From assembly GCA_029237695.1 (NCBI GenBank), contig CM055267.1, positions 10,009,043 to 10,073,042 of the forward strand: DNA of 64,000 nt, given 5' to 3'. The notes beneath the pieces are model-generated. The model did no database searches. It was not told where the DNA came from and saw only the letters and a program-made list of their open reading frames with translations. Every line of letters begins with the position of its first letter. The first letter of the stretch is position 1. The stretch is from Conchocele bisecta (Eukaryota > Mollusca > Bivalvia > Lucinida > Thyasiridae). Positions 42,597-53,479 of the stretch are shown one piece after another. Both the position numbers and the translations under genes were made by a program.

Positions 42597-44999
42597 TTAT
42601 ACCAAATTTGTAAAAAATTTAGCCAGATGTGCGGTGGAACTTGATGTGACACTAGTTCCGAAGGAACTTGCTGTGACACTTTGCACTGGGGTGGGTGCTT
42701 GCGGTTTTATGAAATCGGTTCCATGCGCGGTGCGCTTGATGATATCCGCGTTCACGTTCCCGTTATGGCCGATCTTTTGTTTGACGGTGGTGATTACGAT
42801 CTGATTATTGTAACCGTCAGCCCGGTCGTCTCGTAGTATCATATTGCTCGGCGCCATATACAAACCTATTCCAAATACATAGTCTACTGGGGTGCCGGCA
42901 TACTGCAAAACATCTTGATACCGCTGGATCGCCGCCGGGAGGTCCACCGTAGATGAGATGGCGTCCTCGACATTTGCCAAGAACTGTTTCTGGGTATCGA
43001 ACGCCGTTCCCGTGCCCAGTATAGCACTGCGCGCTTGTGCCTGTGCACCGAGGATGGCCCAGACGTACAGGCCACACTCACTTACTCGAATTCGAAGGGA
43101 GATAAAAAGATACTTTGAGTTAACCGTAGTTTGACGTATCCGTAGTACGCAACCTGTCGGACAACAAACTATTTGATTGACAGTTAGAACCAAATGATTA
43201 CTTGCTGATGTAGCCTTGAGTAGTAAATATCATTTATTTTAGCAATTAAATGTACATGGATACATGTTAAATGCTGTTTCTAAGACAAATCATATTTAAA
43301 CACTTTCGGTTTGTTTACAAATATACATATGCATGTCTGTGTGTAATTAATAGATAACCCGGATGTGGCACACGTGACATGCGCATGTAGCGATATGTAC
43401 ATATTCAGTTCACCAATGAAATAAATAATAACAAGAACATAATATTTTATGAATTATTTTAATAAAAACACGGAAACAACACAAAACAACAAGAAATACT
43501 GATTTGTAACACTATTATAAATGATTATTTCTGACCAGACTTGATTGTACAAATTAATAATGTTTAGAACATAAAACTCGCCCATTCAATGTTTCGTCCC
43601 TATACTGTATAATCTGAATCCACACCAGTTTCCGTTTGGTACCCCGTTTAGTCGAGCCTGAACACAGCGCTAATCTAGCTATCCCCCCGGGTTGGGTACC
43701 GGGTCCTTCACTAGAATGAGCACTTTGATGTGTAGTAGACATGATTGTGAATTGTGACTGATGCTGTCACATTCGGGAGATATATACACACGATCGAGTG
43801 TGAAATATTTCACTCATTTCTAATCGCGCAACTTGTGTTCACTTTAATTAACGTTCGAATAAAAGCATTTAATGCCAGTCCAATTAAAATAGTTGCCATT
43901 TATTGCTCACCACTTAATGATCACCGACGGTCATTTCGGGAGTCCTGTTTAATCAGTGTCAACGCAAACACCTTTAACTACGGTCTGAATACCCGACTTT
44001 GATCAGGTAAACTGCAGGTGACAAACTTCTACTTACCTCCGCAAATTGACATTTCGACTTAACGAGTGTGAAATACAGTAGATTTACGTTTTCGGGACCT
44101 AAATATACCTTCGAATAAACGGAAAATTTAAGTTATCGAAATTTGACTTAACCGAACTTAGTTATATGGAAAATAATAGGATTTTAAACGGGACCGTGCT
44201 AGTAATTCGACGTAACCGGTGATTTCGACGTAAGCGACTTTGAGTAAACGAGCGTAGCCTGTATGTGCGAATTGAGTCGTTGAGGCGAGGAACCCCGGCA
44301 TGAGCAAATCCAGTGCTTTTATCTAACATAAATGATCCCCACACGGTATTTACCCACACAGGTTGCTGAATGAAATCAACGTGGGCCGATTTGAAAGACC
44401 ATGGTATTCTTTAGTTTTATTGGTGGTGGTGGATCCTTTGGGTGCTTCAGAAACCCCATACCCGGCATGTAAACGTCACCTAAACCGAGAGTATACCAGA
44501 ACTCTTTCTGGCGACAGTGCGCGTCTTTTGGGACCCCGAATTCGTTACACAGTCTTTCGAACGCCCTGCGGTCGTATGCGCTGGAAATGGGATTCCAGCC
44601 GTCGTCCTGCGGCAGAGAGATTTTCTGTTCTTTGAGAATCCTCCTAATAGTGTAGTACGCGTGAAAGTTGTAAACGGCCCTCAAGAAGGGACCTCCGCGG
44701 CCAAATGGTCCTGAGAGGAAACCCAGCATCCGGCTGTTGAGCACCATACGGCGAAGTTGAGCTGATTCTGCCAAAACTGCATCTGCGTTGCTTTCCACCC
44801 GTTCACGGCCTCGATGGTAATAATCTTGGGCAACCTATATTTTTCAAAGATGTCGGGGAAGTTGGTTTGAAAACCAGCTGTTGATCCACGAACTTGGATA
44901 GTGGGTTGCACCAGCCGGGGAGCGCCCGCCTTCACTGCGTAGACCTCGCCGACCAGGTACTTTGCATTAGAATTAAAGCCAAAACGCCTTGGTATCCAT
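42597..44999 (-). pseudogene. 488-residue-type conserved protein (element 2, split by a transposon and broken)
   Basis: Start MDTKAF at 44,999, then a one-base gain. Recognisable blocks are IEAVNGWKATQMQFWQNQ, YNFHAYYTIRRILKEQ, RLNDSIRTY. A 1.19-kb transposon (43,068-44,261) cuts the gene inside the SIRTYVWAILG block. The gene resumes WAILGAQAQ, TGTAFDTQKQFLANVEDA, FGIGLYMAPSNM and ends in an ASSFGTSVT linker at the inversion breakpoint. Its tail anchor is at 33,236-33,345. Confidence 0.75.
43068..44261. mobile_element. 1.19-kb pogo/Tigger-like non-autonomous DNA transposon
   Basis: TA target duplication at 43,066-43,067 and 44,262-44,263. Terminal inverted repeats are CAGGCCACACTCACTTACTC at the left and, read inward from the right, CAGGCTACGCTCGTTTACTC. 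The TA target and CAGG ends fit the pogo/Tigger branch of Tc1/mariner. No transposase frame is visible inside. Confidence 0.85.
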
Positions 45000-45002
45000 G
45001 GA

Positions 45003-45610
45003 TAGTTTGCTACGATCACTAATGTTCAAAGGGATGCTTGCACGCTTCAGAATTCAATCGACAACTGCTGCGGGAAACGGCGGGCCGGCCTCAGATCAAT
45101 CACCTTCACGGTCGGATGGCACAATGTCGAAGTGAACGAAGAGTTCGGCTACGTGAACGACGGCTGCCCAGTAGGTGTAAAACTGACCCCCGGTCTTTGG
45201 AGTTCGAGAGACCTCCAAGCTTTTGTCGCCTCGGAGCTGGATGGTTGAGCCAGCCTCGCAATATCGAAAGCCACCGGACTCGCGACCTTTACCGTCGAGC
45301 CCACCAACCGGGTAACGATCGGTTGGTTTGAGCCAGGTGAGCACTTCGGCGACGACCCGGTGGGGTTAGCCTTCACGAAAACACTCAGGGTGCACATTGA
45401 TCAGCTGAACACATCGTACAACACGTTAAACAGAGCTCCCAGTACTCTCCTTAAGACCGTGCACGCCAGCGACTGTTTCTATAGGGAGACCCTGACCTTA
45501 GACTTCTCAACCCCCGAGATGAAACGTTTGGAATCAGGGCACATCCACGAATTGAAGATATCTATTCTAGATGATAAAGTGCGAGAGTTGAAGAATTACC
45601 CGATTTCGAT
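45003..45610 (+). pseudogene. Penton / minor capsid protein (element 2, start lost, deletion)
   Basis: The position of the ATG in element 1 is TAG here, followed by FATITNVQ. In frame come GLRSITFTVGW, then a TGA near 45,246, then ISKATGLATF. About 40 residues present in element 1 are missing, and the terminal block follows (VHIDQLNTSYN, PSTLLKTV, SGHIHELKISILDD) with a final frame change that replaces the ending VVLEI. Confidence 0.7.
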
Positions 45611-45627
45611 ATATTTATATATTAATC

Positions 45628-46170
45628 ATGAGCATATACGGGCCAAGTAGTTCCAGCGCAGAACAGGACGTTCCCGTCGCGGGCACAGCCAGCAACGATG
45701 AAGCCGCAATGAGGAGGCTGGAGGGAAGGATAGCGCAGGCCCGCACAGAGGCGGCTACGGCGATTGCACATGTGCAGCGATTGCAAGCTCGAAAACCCGT
45801 CATAACAGTTTGGGCCGAGGAGCGGGGTACAGTGAACGAGGGGGGCCGACGAATATTAATTCGGTGCGAGCGCGAGCAACAGATATGGGGGATACACCAG
45901 GCAGCGTCCGGGACGATTCTGCGAATAGCGGTCTGCTCGGTCAACTTTCGCGGACACGCTGCTACCGACGTCCGAGTGAATCTCGTCCTGAACGGGGTAG
46001 AGCAGAAGTCTGGCATCACCAAGCATGCGGGGCATAGGTCGGGATTTACGACATTCGACGCCACACCAATTAAAGTTCCCGCCGGTAGTGTTATTAACTT
46101 TGTTACAAAAAAGGCTGACCAAGCGAGTTCCTCCACTGTAGTGACACTGTTAATTGAACTTGATTTATGA
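45628..46170 (+). CDS. Fibre-like protein, short-shaft form, intact
   Basis: This 180-residue open frame has the N-terminal MSIYGPSSSSAEQD anchor-like peptide, a single short coiled coil (about residues 25-55, MRRLEGRIAQARTEAATAI), and a C-terminal head of strand-like segments (GTILRIAVCSV, VRVNLVLNGVEQ, GSVINFVTKK, VTLLIELDL). It is homologous to both ends of the long broken gene at 470-2,455 but lacks its eight shaft repeats. It follows penton and overlaps the next gene by ATGA. A vertex fibre or head role is inference from architecture and position. Confidence 0.7.
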   Translation: MSIYGPSSSSAEQDVPVAGTASNDEAAMRRLEGRIAQARTEAATAIAHVQRLQARKPVITVWAEERGTVNEGGRRILIRCEREQQIWGIHQAASGTILRIAVCSVNFRGHAATDVRVNLVLNGVEQKSGITKHAGHRSGFTTFDATPIKVPAGSVINFVTKKADQASSSTVVTLLIELDL

Positions 46171-46760
46171 TGAATGACGAGAAACTATATCCACACTTAC
46201 CTTCATGGACGGCCGACCCGGCATCCTTTAGCATGACCAGGATCGTCGAGATACAACAGATTCTACAGCATGAGGGAGAGACGCGGACGGGCCATGTGAA
46301 AAAATATAGGCGAGCAGTCAATATAGTCGAGGGGGTGAGCACCGCGTTAACCTCAGCTTCCGTTGTAAGCGGCGTGGGGAGTGTGTCTTAATTATCAACA
46401 ATCGTCGCTGCGCCGGTCGCGGTGGCCTTGAGTGCGATAGCGGCGGGGCGGGACTGCTTTGCATGACGGCTAGACTCGTGAGTCGAAAACTAGAGTCGAA
46501 AGCACGACCGAATAGCGGTTCTCGCGAGGTCTAAGAAAAACAGTATCGACGTTATCGTGTCGAAAGCGACAGCCGACAACGATATATCAGATAGCGAGTT
46601 CAAACTGGTCGTCGAAGTGATGGCCAGGTACCAGGAGTTAAAGAGCACAATCCGGTCCAAGGCCCGACCACAAATTATCGCGGACGAAGATGTAAAACAA
46701 CTCGTCATTGAGGGGAGGGCCGACGAGAGAAAACATCTGCTCGCCCATCTCGGGACGTAA
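46167..46760 (+). pseudogene. Conserved Polinton small protein with hydrophobic centre (element 2)
   Basis: Starts M-MNDEKLYPHLPSW with an ATGA overlap with the fibre gene. The frame stops at TAA (46,389-46,391) and shifts before 46,500. The C-terminal part (VLARSKKNSIDV, SDSEFKLVVEVMARY) ends at 46,760. It supplies the C terminus that is cut off at the window edge in element 1. Confidence 0.65.
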
Positions 46761-46769
46761 TATGCTTAT

Positions 46770-48187
46770 TCGCGTGTCTGCAGCGTAAACCAATACACGA
46801 AGCAAGTACACAGCCGTGGTTACATATCGCTTAAAGCTGTGTAATACACCAGCGAGTTATCGCTATATATATAGGAAACAGACAACCAATTGATTTCCCA
46901 TAGACCCACATTCACACAAACATGACAATCGCAAACAACCTGCGAAAAATCAATTCTGTTACTTCCATTCCTGGAGTCAATGACCTAAGCCGGTTCTAGA
47001 TCCATGCCAAACACGGGGTCATGCGGGTTGATTTCCATGAGCTATTTCCCCTTTTTTGACGGAACCGTCTACTTTCACTTTCAAAATCTCTATCTCACCC
47101 CCACATCAAGTCGCACACAGAAAAAATTTAACCTGCATGTGTAGAGCATGCAAATAATATAATAAAATGTTTGGCACAGACATACCTTTCCTGCAGCATC
47201 TATTTTATTTATCTCTCTGTCATAATAATAAATTATCAATGCCGTTGTCCTGAGAATTTACTCCTTGTTGCAAGGCTGTACCAGGACTGGTTTACCGTCT
47301 ATATTATTCATAAGTTCTCTGTGTCCTATAGCCTGTCTCGATACTTTGTGGCTTAAAATTAAACGTATACACGAAACCTCGAAATACACTCGGCTATAAA
47401 TACACACATGTTCATAATCCGTTGTAATTGGAACATTGTCTTCTGCTGATATAAACCAGCTTATTTTGTTGAGGGTGCCCCCGATATAACCAAGCAGTGG
47501 TCGGATAAGGTAAACAACAGCATGACAACGGCGTTCCTATCCGACCGCCGTTAAACTGTGCCAGAAATCAGTCGAATGTCGATATAACGAGCGGTGGTGT
47601 AGTGACAATGTCCGATAAATAACCTCAGCAAAATAGTCTTACGTGACTTATCAAAACTACACATCAGATCGGTTCTATCTTTCTAACTGACTTTCTGATT
47701 TGAATTATTACTAAACGATAATACTTGCGAGCACGTAATTCCTTGCTAACCAGTCGATGCGTAGTGCGAGTGCCACCGCATGGGAGACATAGCAGTGACT
47801 CGGATCTGGTCCCTACTCCGCAATGCCTACATGGGCGAGGCGAAACGGACCCTCTTCTCATCCATGACCGGTGATGCTTGCAATACCGGTACGATGACAT
47901 CTCTCGTGACTACCTGTCTTCAACCACGCACAATTATGCATAACTCGAACCATTGTGTGGTGTATATACTGAGTATAACATAGGGAGGGCTTATCTCTAA
48001 CATGGTGACATCTCGTCTCATTGATAACTTCTCACCCAGTCGAGGAAGTATATGGTCTCGTGGTTGATGAAAAACATGTTCCACTCTTCTCATCCATACC
48101 CGGCGAACAGTGGGGGGAAATCCAAGTAGTATAAGGGAGTCAACAATGATACCACCTCCTGATGGAAGCCACCGCTTATACTACTCC
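46770..48187. repeat. Left terminal region of element 2, inverted, ending in a truncated palindrome
   Basis: Blocks shared with 41.66-42.3 kb: 'aaaccaatacacgaagcaag', 'ccagcgagttatcgctatat', 'ctgagtataacatagg', 'ggaagtatatggtctcgt'. The extreme end (48,123-48,187) has one full palindrome arm and then only 'ttatactact' of the other. No gene is seen in these 1.4 kb. Confidence 0.7.
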
Positions 48188-48199
48188 TGGATAACTAGT

Positions 48200-49110
48200 A
48201 ATCTGAGAATCCCCATTAGGACCCTTAATGTGACGGTATGAACCCCTGTCTATATTTTCTATTATATAGGTCTGGATAAAAGGAATACATAATTGAGTGG
48301 GGCACATCTCCCAAAGTAATTGTCAAATATTTAGTTATATGATAATGTGGTGTTGCAACAACTAACACGAAAACGGGTAATCATGAAGTTGGGGAACCCC
48401 ATTGTGAGCCTTTAAGGGAAATGTGACAGCTTGAAACCATGTATAGTAAATATATATCTAGACACTTGTAAATGTTTCAGTTGCATGTACAATGTATATA
48501 GCAAATAACACGAAATTGGTTAATCGGTAAGTTATGGAACCCAATTGTGGCCCTTTAAGGGAAAGTGACGGCATTAACCTCTGTCTATATTTTCTAGTAT
48601 ATATATCTAAATAAAAGAACACAGAACTGAGTGTGGCACATCTCCCAAAGCACTTGTAAAATAGTTGGTTATACATGTATGTGATGTTAAAAAAAGATGA
48701 ACCGAAAATGGGTAAGTTGGAGAACCCCAGTGTGACCCTTTAAGTGGAACGTGACGGCATGAGCCCCTGTGTATATTGTCCAGTGTATATCTTCAAAGAA
48801 CAGACACACATACTTGAGTAGGTCACTGCTCCCAAATAACTAATACCAAATACTAAAATTACACGAAAATGAGCTACAGGTAATGTGAGAATATCCAATG
48901 TGATACCTTGAAGTGAATGTGACAGCATGAACACTAATCTACAGTGTCTAGTAAATACATGTATGCCTGAATAACAGAGACATAATCTAGTGGGACACGA
49001 CTCCCAAAAATACTTGTATAACTATTTTTCTGTGGGGTTGACATACAGAACACGAACATGGGCAATTGGTAACCTGAGGGTCCCCATTGCCACGCCTACA
49101 GACGAATGTA
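48200..49110. repeat. Satellite A, forward orientation
   Basis: Four degenerate units with 'gaacccctgtctatattttc', 'gagtggggcacatctccca', 'aacacgaaaa.gggtaa', 'ccccattgtg.gcc.tttaag'. Same family as 51,690-52,670 and the reverse-oriented 53,480-55,870. Confidence 0.8.
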
Positions 49111-49116
49111 ACGGTA

Positions 49117-49626
49117 TTAAAGGTGCATGTCCACTCAGTAGGCACAATATGTTCTTTATATGAGAGACATCATCTGAGACATTTTCTGGCAAAATATACA
49201 TTAATTCACCATTACTCCACGTCTTCATTGGCATTATTATACATTTATATATGACATAAATTTCCACACTGATATCAGGGGCGATAACCGTGTTTTCTTA
49301 AAATGTTAACGGACATTATTGTTTGTTCTCTGTATTTATTTTTTGATGTGCAATGATCAAACTTTATAATCTGTCGAAAATATTGTTTTTTCAGGTGACA
49401 CATTTAATTAGTATAAATAATTAAAAACTATCATGCCTCATTTGCATATGAAAATAGCCTGATACAACCGCGAGTCACTATCAGTAAAATAAATATTACT
49501 AAATGACTATATCTGTATAGTGGGCACTCATACATTTTAGAACTGGTGGAATAGTGACACTATTATACACTTATTCAATTCCTATAAAGAACAGTTTGTG
49601 CCTACTGAGTGGGCATGCACCTTTAA
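49117..49626. mobile_element. TTAA-bounded MITE, copy 2
   Basis: About 510 bp, collinear with 21,348-21,859. TTAA on both sides, inverted ends with 'gcatgtccactcagtaggca'. It is inserted into satellite A. Confidence 0.85.
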
Positions 49627-49628
49627 CC

Positions 49629-51165
49629 TCTGTGTATATTGTCACATGTGTACCGACGGGCCGCACTCCTCCCGTGTCCATGGAATTTACACCGACATCT
49701 ACAACATGTCACATAGTGTACCGGCGGGCCATACTCCTCCCGTGTCGCCGACTTTGTACAACATTTCACATAGTGTACCCGCGGGTTGTGCTTCTCCCGT
49801 ATCGCCGACCTATACAACATGTCACATAGTGTGCCCGCGGGCTGTACTTCTCCCGTGTACTGGCGGGCCAAGTCACATAGTGTACCGGCGGGTCAAGTCA
49901 CATAGTGTACCGGCGGGCCGCACTCCCCCCCCCCCTCACCACCCCACGTGTCCCCCGACCTATACAACATATCACATAGTGTGCCCGTCGGCTGTACTCC
50001 TCCCGTGTACTGACGGGCCAAGTCACATAGTGTACCGGCGGGCCGCACTCCCCCCTCAGCACCCCCACGTGTCCCCGACCTATATAACATGTCACATAGT
50101 GTACCGGCGGGCCGTACTCCTTCCTCCACACCTGTGTTCCCGACCTATACAACATGTGACATAGTGTACAGTCAGGCCATACTTATACCGTGTCCCCGTC
50201 ATTAATAACATATAACGTAGTGTACGAACGTGCCGTACTCCCCCCGTATCGCCGACATATACAATATATCACATAGAGTACTGACGTAGCGTACTCCTCC
50301 CATGTCGCGGACATGTACAACATGTCACATAGTGTACCGGCGGGCCATACTCCTCTCGTGTCCCCGACCTATACACTATGTCACATAGTGTACCGGCGGG
50401 CCGTACTCCTTCCGTGTTGCCGACATATACAACCTGTCACATAGTGTACCGGCGGGCCGTACTCCTCCCGTGTCGGCGATATATACAACATGTCACATAG
50501 TGTACCGGCGGGCCGTACTCCTCCCGTGTCGCCGATATATACAACATGTCACATAGTGTACCGGCGGTCCGTACTCCTCCGTGTTGCCGGCATATCCAAC
50601 ACGTCACATAGTGTACCGGTGGGCCGTACTCCTCTCGTGTCCCCGACCTATAAAATATGTCACATAGTGTACCGGCGGGCCGTACTCCTTCCGTGTTGCC
50701 GACATATACAACCTGTCACATAGTATACCGGCGGGCCGTACTCCTCCCGTGTCGCCGACAATACAACATGTCACATAGTGTACCGGCGTACCGGCTGGCA
50801 GTACTCCTCCCGTGCCGCCGACATATCGTACTCCTTCCGTGTTGCCGACATATACAATATGTCACATAGTGTACTGATGGGCCGTACTCCTCCATGTCGC
50901 CGACATATACAACATGTCACATAGTGTACCGGCGCGCCGTATTCCTTCCGTGTCCCCGCCCTGTATAACATGTCACATAGTGTACCGACGCGCCGTACTC
51001 CTTCCGTGTTGCCGACATATACAACATGTCACCCTGTCTCTGACATATACAACAAGTCACATAATGTACGCTGAGTCGTCACTCCTCCCACCCCCGTGTC
51101 CCCGTCATTTACAACATATCACAGTGTACCAACGTACCGTACCCCTCCCGTGTTCCTGACCTGTA
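49629..51165. repeat. Satellite B, about 57-bp units, over 20 copies
   Basis: Consensus contains 'tgtcacatagtgtaccggcg' and 'ggccgtactcctcccgtg', with 'cgccgacatatacaaca'. Spacing is about 54-57 bp in the regular part (50.3-50.7 kb). Long frames on both strands here are repeat artefacts. Confidence 0.9.
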
Positions 51166-51273
51166 CATTATGGACAATATTAATCTACCTGCAAATTGTA
51201 ATCATTTCTTTTACAGACCCTTTATTAAAATGAACATAGTATTGGATTTAATAATGTTGTGTTTATCGGTTTT

Positions 51274-51344
51274 GGCCTTGTAGTGCAGCGGCTAGCATAC
51301 TGATAATCGTACTAGTGACCTGGGTTCGAGTCCCAATGGGGCCC
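51274..51344 (+). repeat. tRNA-like sequence (SINE head or tRNA pseudogene)
   Basis: The acceptor arm GGCCTTG pairs with TGGGGCC using G-T pairs. The A box (tagtgcagcggctagc) and B box (ggttcgagtcc) are good. The anticodon stem is poor with at least two mismatches. A tRNA-derived SINE or pseudogene is more likely than a working tRNA. Confidence 0.5.
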
Positions 51345-51345
51345 A

Positions 51346-51689
51346 TTCTCGCTAAACAAGTATTGTCATTTTCAATAATACTGCTAAACGTATTGAAGGG
51401 TGCTTTCTTTGTATCTGCCTGTGTATTGTGCTAGCTAGTTTCTGACGGAATGCAAAAACTATAGCTTGTACCACAATAACCTACAGCGGTGTACATCAGA
51501 AACTGTTCAGTACATTGTACATTGTTTATGCTTTTAGCTAACCATGATCTTTACCTATGTACTTTTTATGCTCAGTCATTTCAACAAATTTAATTTGCTT
51601 CCAAGATAAACTTGGAGACTGTGTCTCAGATGATGTCTCAAATATCCAATATGTGTTTTTTTCTCTTCATGCACAGTAACTGACATTTT
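51346..51689. other. No gene recognised
   Basis: The sequence after the tRNA-like head may be a SINE body. No further match recognised. Confidence 0.4.
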
Positions 51690-52675
51690 AAATCCAGCAC
51701 ATGAAGCCCTGACTATGTTGTCTAGTACATATATCTGAATAATTAGAACACAGGATTGAATGGGGGGTGTGATCTCAGGATCCCTATTGCGATATATTAA
51801 GGGGAATCTGATGGCATGAACCCTTGTCTATGTAGTCAATTATATATGTCTGACTATCAGGAACACACACTTGAGTGGGGCACTTGATTGGTTTTTTGTC
51901 GCTCCCGTTTGCGGACAGCGCGATGTAGTCGGCACATTGGCGTACGTCCGTGCGTGGTTGACAAAAATAACACGAAAATGGGTAACCTGTGACCTGAGGA
52001 TCCCCATCGTGACCCCGTAAGGGAAATATGACCACATAAACACATGTCTATGCTGTCTAGTATATATAGCTGAATAAGAAGAACACAAAATTCAGTGGGG
52101 CACTTCTCCCGAAGTGCATGTAAAATAGTATGTTTTATGAGGGTCTGACAAAAATAGCACGAAAATGGGCAATTTGTGATCTGAGGATCCACATTGTGAC
52201 ATATTAAGGGGAATGTGACGACATGAAACCCCTGTCTATATTGTCTAGTCTATATATGTGAATAACAGGAACACATACTTGAATGGGGAAGCACATGTAC
52301 ATTATCATGTTTATGCGTTGTTGACAAAAATAACACGAACATTGGCAACTAGTGATTCTAGGGTCACCATTGCGGCCCATTAGGGGAATGTGACGGCATG
52401 ACCCCCTGTCTATATTATCTAGTATATTTATCTGAATAACAGGCACATATAATTAAGTGGGGCACTTCTCCCGATGCACTTGCAGAATATTATGATTTAT
52501 AGCATGGTTGACAAAAATAACACAAACATTGGCAACTAGTGACCTGACGATCCCCATTGTGATCCCTGTCTATATTGTCTAGTATATATGTCTGAGTATC
52601 AGGAAGTCACACGTCAGTCGGGCACTTCTCCCGAAGTACGTGTAAACAAATGTTTTATGCCGAGTTGACAAACAA
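51690..52675. repeat. Satellite A, forward orientation, second block
   Basis: Five units of about 180-200 bp with 'gtctatattgtctagtatat', 'gtggggcacttctcccga', 'gttgacaaaaataacacgaa' and 'aggggaatgtgacggcatga'. Confidence 0.85.
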
Positions 52676-53475
52676 GAGGGCCATGATGGCCCTAATTCGT
52701 TCACCTGACTCCATAAACACCAGAGGAGAGTGTGACATTGAGTTCATGTGTGTTTTAAAAGAAATTGTGCTATTTTTAGATGGCGGTCATCTTGGATGAA
52801 GCGATGACTCTCATTTTACCAAATCTTAAAATTCTTCACCCAAGGATCTTAACTTACTATGAAATTTGGCCAGCATCGGCCATGTGGTTCCTGAGAAACA
52901 GACGTTCACAATCTCGAATAAATGGACCTTTTGGAGGCCATCATGAATGACATAATCATCCGATTCCGACAAATATTTCACTTCGATTTGATATAGACAT
53001 GACCATATTCGGTCAAAAATAAAATTTGACCCCAATTTGACCCCACGGGCCACGCACATTTTTGACCCCAGGATCACCATTTTCACAACTTTGAAAGAGC
53101 ATTGTACATCGATCATTCCTATAAAGTTTCGTTTAATCCGGCCGGCAGTTAATGAGAAGAAGATTTTTTAAGAATTTATGCTATTTTTAGACGGCGGCCA
53201 TCTTGGATTAGCGATCACCTCCATTTTAACAAATCTGAAAATGCTTCACCCATGGAACATAATTTTTAAGTTCGGCTACCATGTGGCAAGCGGTTCATGT
53301 AAAGAAGAATTTTGAAATCTCTAATAAAAGAACGACCTTTTGACCTTTTGGCGGCCATCTTGGATGACATAACTATCCGATTTCGACAAAAAATGCACCA
53401 GAGTGATCGCTCACATGATGACATCATTTTAACATGTTGTAATCCCCCTACCGAAGGACCATGACCATGAAGTTT
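52676..53475. repeat. Dispersed repeat with three 'ggcggccatcttggat' sites
   Basis: Opens with 'agggccatgatggcccta', then repeats with 'ggcggtcatcttggat', 'ggcggccatcttggat' (twice), 'gaccttttg' and 'acaaatctgaaaat'. Mollusc-like interspersed repeat, from memory. No gene. Confidence 0.6.
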
Positions 53476-53479
53476 GGTG

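Noticed and set aside
49598..50164. Long frames and regular spacing suggesting a CRISPR array or repeat protein
   Set aside because: About 57-bp satellite with units changing throughout and no distinct spacers; frames open by chance on both strands.
51274..51344. Functional tRNA gene
   Set aside because: Anticodon stem has mismatches; only the promoter boxes and acceptor arm are convincing, so SINE or pseudogene is preferred.
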